Assembly (NCBI RefSeq): GCF_000730645.1
Contig: NZ_BBIU01000005.1
Coordinates: 186,001-250,000, forward strand
Origin: Pseudomonas parafulva NBRC 16636 = DSM 17004
GTDB lineage: Bacteria; Pseudomonadota; Gammaproteobacteria; Pseudomonadales; Pseudomonadaceae
Direction: 5' to 3'
Length of the DNA stretch: 64,000 bases
Shown: positions 59,234 through 64,000 of the stretch, piece after piece
Layout of the letters: each line of letters opens with the position of its first letter
Position numbering within the stretch: the stretch's first letter is position 1
Notes under the pieces: generated by a model
The model's database searches: none
What the model was told of the DNA's origin: nothing
Seen by the model: only the letters and a program-made list of their open reading frames with translations
Program-made: the position numbers and the translations under genes

Positions 59234-60616
59234 ATGGCTTCCCCAAACAATAAGAAACAGCGTTCACTGCAACATGGCCTTACGTCCCGCCAGGTGTCGA
59301 TGATTTCGATCGCCGGCATCATCGGCGCCGGCCTGTTCATCGGCTCGTCCAACGCGATTGCCACGGCAGGCCCCGCGATTCTCATCTCCTATGCCATGAC
59401 CGGCCTGCTGGTGCTGCTGGTGATGCGCATGCTTGGGGAAATGGCCATTGCCAACCCCACCAGTGGCTCGTTCTCCACCTACGCCAGCGAAGCCATCGGG
59501 CCGTGGGCCGGTTTTACCATCGGTTGGCTGTACTGGTGGTTCTGGGTGCTGATCATTCCGGTGGAGGCCATTGCCGGCGCCGATATCTTGCATGCGTACT
59601 TCCCTCAGGTGCCGTCCTGGCTGTTCGCTTTCGTGATCATGCTGGTGCTATCGGGCACCAACCTGGTCAGCGTCAAGAACTTCGGGGCCTTCGAGTACTG
59701 GTTCGCGCTGGTGAAGGTGGTGGCGATCATCGCCTTCATCGTGGTGTGCACCTTGGCCGTCACCGGCTTCTGGCCGCTGGCGCAGGTGTCCGGGGTCAGC
59801 CGCCTGTGGGACCAGGGCGGCTTCATGCCCAACGGTTTCGGCACTGTACTGGGCGGTGTGCTGATTACCATCTTCTCGTTCTTCGGTGCCGAAATCGTCA
59901 CCATTGCTGCAGACGAAACGGCTAACCCCAAGGATAAGATCCGCCGTGCCACCAACCTGGTGGTGTACCGCATCGCCATCTTCTACCTGGCATCGATCTT
60001 CCTGGTGGTGTCGCTGGTGGCCTGGAACGACCCCGGCCTGAAGGCGGTGGGTTCGTTCCAGCGGGCACTGGAGGTGTTGAATGTGCCCGGTGCCAAGCTG
60101 CTGGTGGATGTGGTGGTGCTGGTGGCCGTGACCAGTTGCATGAACTCCGGCCTGTATACCGCCTCGCGCATGCTCTATTCGCTGGGTGCCCGCGGCCAGG
60201 CGCTCAGCGTTACCCGGCGCATCGCCGGCTCCGGCGTGCCGACCGTGGCGGTGGTGTTCTCTACCCTGGCCGGCTTTGCCGGGTGCCTGGTCAACTATGT
60301 GTTCCCGGGCAAGGTGTTCGGCTTCCTGCTGTCTACCACCGGTGCGATCGCCTTGCTGGTGTACCTGGTAATCGCCGTGTCGCAGTTGCGCATGCGGTCC
60401 CGCGCCGAACGGGAAGGGCGGCCGCTGGAGCTGAAGATGTGGCTGTTCCCCTGGCTGACCTGGCTGGTGATCGGCACCATCGTCATGGTGCTGGGGTACA
60501 TGCTGTTCAGCGACGCCTACCGCTACGAGACGCTGATGACGGCAGCGGTGACGGCGTTCATTCTGCTGGTGTCGCTGACCCAGCGGCGCGGCTCGCAGCT
60601 TGCCCAAACGGCCTGA
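59234..60616 (+). CDS. APC-family amino-acid permease (GabP-like)
   Basis: 460 residues, 12 membrane segments. The APC entry motif GIIGAGLFIGSS is near residue 28, and helix VSMISIAGIIG with GEMAIANPTSGSF matches the GabP/AnsP/CycA amino-acid transporter family. Likely a proton-coupled importer of GABA or a related amino acid, judged by its divergent aminotransferase neighbour. A candidate terminator follows. Confidence 0.9.
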   Translation: MASPNNKKQRSLQHGLTSRQVSMISIAGIIGAGLFIGSSNAIATAGPAILISYAMTGLLVLLVMRMLGEMAIANPTSGSFSTYASEAIGPWAGFTIGWLYWWFWVLIIPVEAIAGADILHAYFPQVPSWLFAFVIMLVLSGTNLVSVKNFGAFEYWFALVKVVAIIAFIVVCTLAVTGFWPLAQVSGVSRLWDQGGFMPNGFGTVLGGVLITIFSFFGAEIVTIAADETANPKDKIRRATNLVVYRIAIFYLASIFLVVSLVAWNDPGLKAVGSFQRALEVLNVPGAKLLVDVVVLVAVTSCMNSGLYTASRMLYSLGARGQALSVTRRIAGSGVPTVAVVFSTLAGFAGCLVNYVFPGKVFGFLLSTTGAIALLVYLVIAVSQLRMRSRAEREGRPLELKMWLFPWLTWLVIGTIVMVLGYMLFSDAYRYETLMTAAVTAFILLVSLTQRRGSQLAQTA

Positions 60617-60628
60617 GGCTTCTGCTTT

Positions 60629-60656
60629 AATGGGGGGCGTTGCGCGCCCCCATTTC
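60629..60656 (+). terminator. probable terminator after the permease gene
   Basis: AATGGGGG (60629-60636) pairs with CCCCCATT (60647-60654) around a short GC-rich loop, 13 bases after the permease stop. The T tract is short (TTT), so efficiency may be moderate. It separates the permease from the thioesterase gene. Confidence 0.45.
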
Positions 60657-60674
60657 AACAAGCACAGGAAGCGT

Positions 60675-61172
60675 ATGAACCACACCCTCACTTGCCTGCA
60701 GGCCCTGGCTGCACCAGACGGTATCTGCTACGGCTGCGGTTGCGCCCACCCCAGCGGCCTGCACGTGCAAAGCCACTGGGATACAGACGGTATTCACCTG
60801 GTCTGCCGCCACACCCCCGACAGCACATTTACCGGTTGGCCCGGCCTGGTTTACGGCGGCCTACTGGCAATGCTGGTGGACTGCCACTCCAACTGGACGG
60901 CCATGGCCTACCACTACCGCTGCGAAGGGCGCGAGCCCGGCAGCCTGCCCCGCATCGACTGCGTGACCGGCAGCCTCGGCCTGAACTACCTGAAGCCCAC
61001 GCCCATGGGCGTCGAGTTATTGCTCAAGGCCCGGGTAGAGGGGGAAGTGGGGCGCAAGAGCCGGGTGGTCTGCGAAGTGTGGGCCGGCGATACGCTAACC
61101 GTTACCGCCGATTCTGTTTTCGTACGGGTAGACACCGACAAGCTCAGGCTCAAGGCCCACGGGCACAGCTGA
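60675..61172 (+). CDS. PaaI-family hotdog thioesterase-like protein
   Basis: 165 residues. A CYGCGCAHPSGLHV N-terminus and the hotdog helix block GLVYGGLLAMLVDCHSNW (the Asp may be the acidic catalytic residue) are followed by a beta sheet (LNYLKPTPMGVELLLKARV). Related enzymes hydrolyse acyl-CoA or acyl-carrier thioesters; the substrate is not evident. AGGAAG precedes the ATG at 60675. Convergent with the PiT gene six bases away. Confidence 0.82.
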   Translation: MNHTLTCLQALAAPDGICYGCGCAHPSGLHVQSHWDTDGIHLVCRHTPDSTFTGWPGLVYGGLLAMLVDCHSNWTAMAYHYRCEGREPGSLPRIDCVTGSLGLNYLKPTPMGVELLLKARVEGEVGRKSRVVCEVWAGDTLTVTADSVFVRVDTDKLRLKAHGHS

Positions 61173-61178
61173 AGGCGT

Positions 61179-62789
61179 TCAGAACACCTGGCTCAACACC
61201 CAGTACAGGCAGCCGGCAAGCAACATGGCGGCGGGCAGGGTCAATACCCAGGCCATCAGCAGGTTCAGCAGTGTGCGTTTCTGCAGCCCTGAGCCGCTGG
61301 CCACCATGGTGCCGGCCACGCCCGAACTCAGCACGTGGGTGGTGGATACCGGCAAGCCGAACATGTCTGCCGCGCCGATGGTGCACATGGCCACTACCTC
61401 TGCCGAGGCGCCCTGGGCGTAGCTGAGGTGCTGCTTGCCGATCTTCTCGCCCACGGTAACCACAATGCGTCGCCAGCCCACCAGGGTGCCCAGCCCCAGG
61501 GCGATGGCCACCGCCACCTTGACCCACAGCGGAATGTAGCGGGTAGCGTCGTCCAGTGCCGCCTTGAACTGTTTCAGTTGCTGGGCAGTGGTGGCATCCA
61601 GCGCTACCAGCCGGTTCTTGTCGATCAGGCGGATGCTTTCGCTGGCCAGGTACATGTCATTGCGTATGTTGGCCATGGCCTCGGCGGGTACCCGCTTCAG
61701 CGAGCCGTAGCCTGCGACCTGCTCGCCAATCATGCCGCTGAGCGCGGCCAGCGCTGGCAGCAGTTGCGGGCTGGCCTGCGGCTGAACCAGAAACGCCGTG
61801 AGCACCTGGCGCGGGTCGCCCTGGATGGGCGCGGCACTGCCAAGCGCCTGCCGGGTACCCTGCGCTATAGCAGCAAAGCCTTGTGCCTGGTCATCCGGCA
61901 TGGTCTTGTTGAGGGCATAGGCCATGGGCAAGGTACCCACCAGTATCAGCATGATCAGGCCCATGCCTTTTTGCCCATCGTTGGAGCCATGAGCGAATGA
62001 CACCCCGGTGCAGGTAAGGATGAGCACGCCGCGAATCCACCAGGGCGGTGGCGTGTTGCCCTCGGGCGCCTGGTACAGGGCCTTGCGCTTCACCAGCGCC
62101 CGCAGCGCCACCAGCAGCAGTGCGGCACAGGCAAAACCAATCAGCGGCGAGAACAGCAGGGCGTAGCCCACCTTGCTGGCTTGCGCCCAATCCACGCCAC
62201 TGGTGCCTGCCCGCCCGTGCATCAGGGCATTGGCCACCCCCACACCGATGATCGAGCCGATCAACGTATGGGACGACGAGGCCGGCAGCCCAAGCCACCA
62301 GGTGCCAAGGTTCCAGATAATGGCCGCCAGCAGCAGCGCGAAGACCATGGCGAAACCGGTGGTGGAGCCAACCTGCAGAATAAGCTCTACCGGCAGCAGG
62401 GCGACGATGCCGAATGCGACCGCGCCGCTTGATAGCAGCACCCCGAGGAAGTTGCACAACCCTGACCACACCACCGCAACGGGTGCCGGCAGGGCATGGG
62501 TGTAGATCACCGTCGCCACCGCGTTGGCGGTGTCATGGAAGCCATTGACGAATTCGAACCCCAGGGCGATCAGCAACGCCAGCCCAAGCAGCACAAAAGG
62601 GGTGAAGGTAGTGACCACGGTGCCGCTGGCGGTCACATCCTGCTTCAGGCTCCAGGCGGTGTAGGCAATGCAGGCAAGCAGTATGCCGAAAAACAGCAGT
62701 ACAGCGGCGCGCCCAGGCCGATGTTGCAGTTGCGGGCGCGAATCACGCTGGGCCAGTTGCGGGTGCATGGCCAGTGACGGGGTTGCCAT
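61179..62789 (-). CDS. PiT-family inorganic phosphate transporter
   Basis: 536 residues, 10-12 membrane segments. Two PiT signature repeats are visible: FEFVNGFHDTANAVATVIYT near residue 75 and VSTTHVLSSGVAGTMVA in the last third. Also diagnostic are ASSSHTLIGSIIGVGVANA and GVSFAHGSNDGQKGMG. It exchanges metal phosphate or protons for phosphate at the inner membrane. The ATG at 62789 has GGAG upstream; an in-frame start at 62873 is less supported. Confidence 0.93.
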   Translation of the reverse strand: MATPSLAMHPQLAQRDSRPQLQHRPGRAAVLLFFGILLACIAYTAWSLKQDVTASGTVVTTFTPFVLLGLALLIALGFEFVNGFHDTANAVATVIYTHALPAPVAVVWSGLCNFLGVLLSSGAVAFGIVALLPVELILQVGSTTGFAMVFALLLAAIIWNLGTWWLGLPASSSHTLIGSIIGVGVANALMHGRAGTSGVDWAQASKVGYALLFSPLIGFACAALLLVALRALVKRKALYQAPEGNTPPPWWIRGVLILTCTGVSFAHGSNDGQKGMGLIMLILVGTLPMAYALNKTMPDDQAQGFAAIAQGTRQALGSAAPIQGDPRQVLTAFLVQPQASPQLLPALAALSGMIGEQVAGYGSLKRVPAEAMANIRNDMYLASESIRLIDKNRLVALDATTAQQLKQFKAALDDATRYIPLWVKVAVAIALGLGTLVGWRRIVVTVGEKIGKQHLSYAQGASAEVVAMCTIGAADMFGLPVSTTHVLSSGVAGTMVASGSGLQKRTLLNLLMAWVLTLPAAMLLAGCLYWVLSQVF

Positions 62790-63001
62790 GGGGGCTCCAG
62801 TTGGCATTGGGCGAAGGTGCCGAATGGCCCCCAGCATAAAAACATACGCTGATGTCACCGTGACCTCGGTCAATGAAATACCCAGGCCGCAGGTAGCAGG
62901 TGGTGCTAGGTTGAATCTGAGGATGCCTGCACAATGATGGCCGCACGAAGGGTTCGGCTACCGGGCCTTTTACCCTGCAGGTTTTCACAAAGGGCAAGTG
63001 A

Positions 63002-63436
63002 ATGGCGCTGCAATTGACCCCCGCCACAGACCACGACCTGGATTTCGCCCGTAACCTCACCCGGCAAGCCATGCTGCCCTATTACCGGGAATACGACCTG
63101 CTGTGGGTGGAGCAGGCGTTCGACCAAGCCTGGGGCTGGCGCGAGCAGTGGCTGGTCACCCAGGGCGATACGGTGTTGGGTTTTTGCAGCCTGAGCCAGG
63201 ACCGCCAGGCGCTGTTCATTCGCGAGCTGCACCTGTTGCCAGCGCACCGGGGCCGCGGCGTGGGTGCCTGGGTACTGGAAACCCTGGCCCAGTGGAGCCG
63301 CCAACGGCAACTGGGCTTGCTGCGGCTGATGGTGTTCCGCAGCAACCCTGCCAGGGGCCTGTACCAGCGCCACGGTTTCGTGGAAATGGGCGAGGACGAA
63401 TGCTTCGTGCGCATGCAGCGCGTGATCGACCAATAA
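63002..63436 (+). CDS. GNAT-family N-acetyltransferase
   Basis: 144 residues, single GNAT fold. The acetyl-CoA pyrophosphate loop is LHLLPAHRGRGVGAWVLETL (about 78-97, HRGRGVG), followed by RLMVFRSNPARGLYQRHGFVEMG, the usual C-terminal arm. Acetylates an unknown amine. Transcribed away from the PiT gene. AGGG lies before the ATG. Confidence 0.88.
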   Translation: MALQLTPATDHDLDFARNLTRQAMLPYYREYDLLWVEQAFDQAWGWREQWLVTQGDTVLGFCSLSQDRQALFIRELHLLPAHRGRGVGAWVLETLAQWSRQRQLGLLRLMVFRSNPARGLYQRHGFVEMGEDECFVRMQRVIDQ

Positions 63437-63479
63437 CGCCAGGGTGGCTTGTGGTAGATGGGTTGCATCGGCATAGTGG

Positions 63480-63509
63480 CCCCATGGACCCATGTGGGGG
63501 TTGGCCCCC
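63480..63509. promoter_or_regulatory. hairpin-rich leader before the XRE regulator
   Basis: CCCCA...TGGGG (63480-63499, with an inner CATG-containing loop) is followed at once by GGGGG-TTGG-CCCCC (63496-63509). The two helices share bases and are mutually exclusive. They end about 32 bases before the XRE start, which has a very strong AAGGAG ribosome site. Could be an operator pair or RNA switch-like leader. Confidence 0.35.
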
Positions 63510-63541
63510 ATGCACATGCCAAGGGATAAGGAGATGCCCGG

Positions 63542-63931
63542 ATGAATGGAATCGGCCCGCGCCTGCGGGAAGAACGTGAAAGGCTGGGCATGACCCAGCG
63601 AGTATTCGGTGACATCGGCGGGGTTGAACCCAACGCCCAGGGCAAGTACGAAAGCGGCGAACGCACGCCGCGTGCGGACTACCTGGCAGCAGTGGCAGCC
63701 AGCGGGGTGGATGCGCTTTATGTGCTCAGTGGCCAGCGCACACCGCCCCCGCTGGCGGGCCTTAGCACGGGCGAAACCGGCCTGCTGAGTGCCTTCCGCC
63801 AGTTGCCGAGCGACGACCAGGCGGCGATCTGGCACCTGTTGGGGCGTTTGGCGGACGACAGGCAAGTGCAGCAGGGCACCAGGCGATCAGGCACCACCCG
63901 TCAGCCGTTTCTGACGGAAGCAATGCGCTAG
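63542..63931 (+). CDS. XRE-family transcriptional regulator
   Basis: 129 residues. A helix-turn-helix of the Cro/CI type (REERERLGMTQRVFGDIGGV, then NAQGKYESGERTPRADYLAAVA) is followed by a short helical tail (LSTGETGLLSAFRQLPSDDQ) like many small phage-derived or stress regulators. Strong AAGGAGATG ribosome site upstream. The target is not visible. A possible next gene (TTG at 63995 after GAAGAGGTG) is cut by the window end. Confidence 0.9.
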   Translation: MNGIGPRLREERERLGMTQRVFGDIGGVEPNAQGKYESGERTPRADYLAAVAASGVDALYVLSGQRTPPPLAGLSTGETGLLSAFRQLPSDDQAAIWHLLGRLADDRQVQQGTRRSGTTRQPFLTEAMR

Positions 63932-64000
63932 GCCCGCTGTGAAATTTTTTGTTAAGGTGGCGGGATCCAATCGCCCTGCTGAAGAGGTGTGTGCTTGATT

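Noticed and set aside
63995..64000. Start of a further gene (TTG after GAAGAGGTG)
   Set aside because: Only two codons are inside the window, too little to support a feature.

Overview
The window is a high-GC gammaproteobacterial chromosome segment, most likely from the Pseudomonas putida group. Three things support this: the protein sequences, a P. putida-type REP pair near 28.2 kb, and gene order that matches what I recall for Pseudomonas (transporter-mltD-gloB-methyltransferase-rnhA-dnaQ, and a complete nuoA-N operon beside aceA). I did no database search, so family names rest on recognised motifs, lengths and context.

Layout. 1-160: tail of an AI-2E-type permease. 298-8161: complete kdpFABC potassium pump and the kdpDE sensor/regulator. 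8180-12132 (minus): a LysR regulator and a large fused kinase/M23-like/PLP enzyme. 12375-16210: a GAF/degenerate-GGDEF/EAL phosphodiesterase, a soluble PAS-PAS chemoreceptor (BdlA-like), and a MerR regulator divergent from a small membrane protein. 16165-23531 (minus): a five-gene Yej/Npp peptide ABC transporter with two binding proteins. 23633-28101: mltD, gloB, a methyltransferase, rnhA and dnaQ, followed by the REP pair. 28281-31344: a small conserved protein, a ChrR-like flavin reductase and a TonB-dependent receptor. 31565-33409: an accessory patch with an HTH-only LuxR protein, an unknown protein, a phage holin-like protein, a CI-type repressor and an Ogr/Delta zinc-finger activator, but no phage structural genes.

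33505-48468 (minus) is the whole respiratory complex I operon nuoA-B-CD-E-F-G-H-I-J-K-L-M-N with a 3' terminator. 48469-49134 is a long AT-rich intergenic region with a near-consensus Fur-box palindrome and a candidate nuo promoter. 49135-50460 (minus) is aceA, preceded by a long leader. 50951-52990 is a divergent pair, a secretin-N-domain protein and an AAA ATPase, around an AT-rich dyad. 53104-56694: a SulP permease and a second-type EF-G. 56768-60616: two small unknown proteins, then a class III aminotransferase divergent from an APC amino-acid permease. 60675-63931: a PaaI-like thioesterase, a PiT phosphate transporter, a GNAT acetyltransferase and an XRE regulator.

Most of the window is core metabolism (K+ homeostasis, NADH oxidation, glyoxylate shunt, peptide uptake, DNA repair). 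The parts most worth a second look are the fused kinase-lyase with its operator-like upstream repeats, the phage-regulator patch, the HTH-only LuxR/TonB-receptor pair with a shared dyad, the Fur-like site in the nuo-aceA gap, and the ATPase/secretin-N pair.
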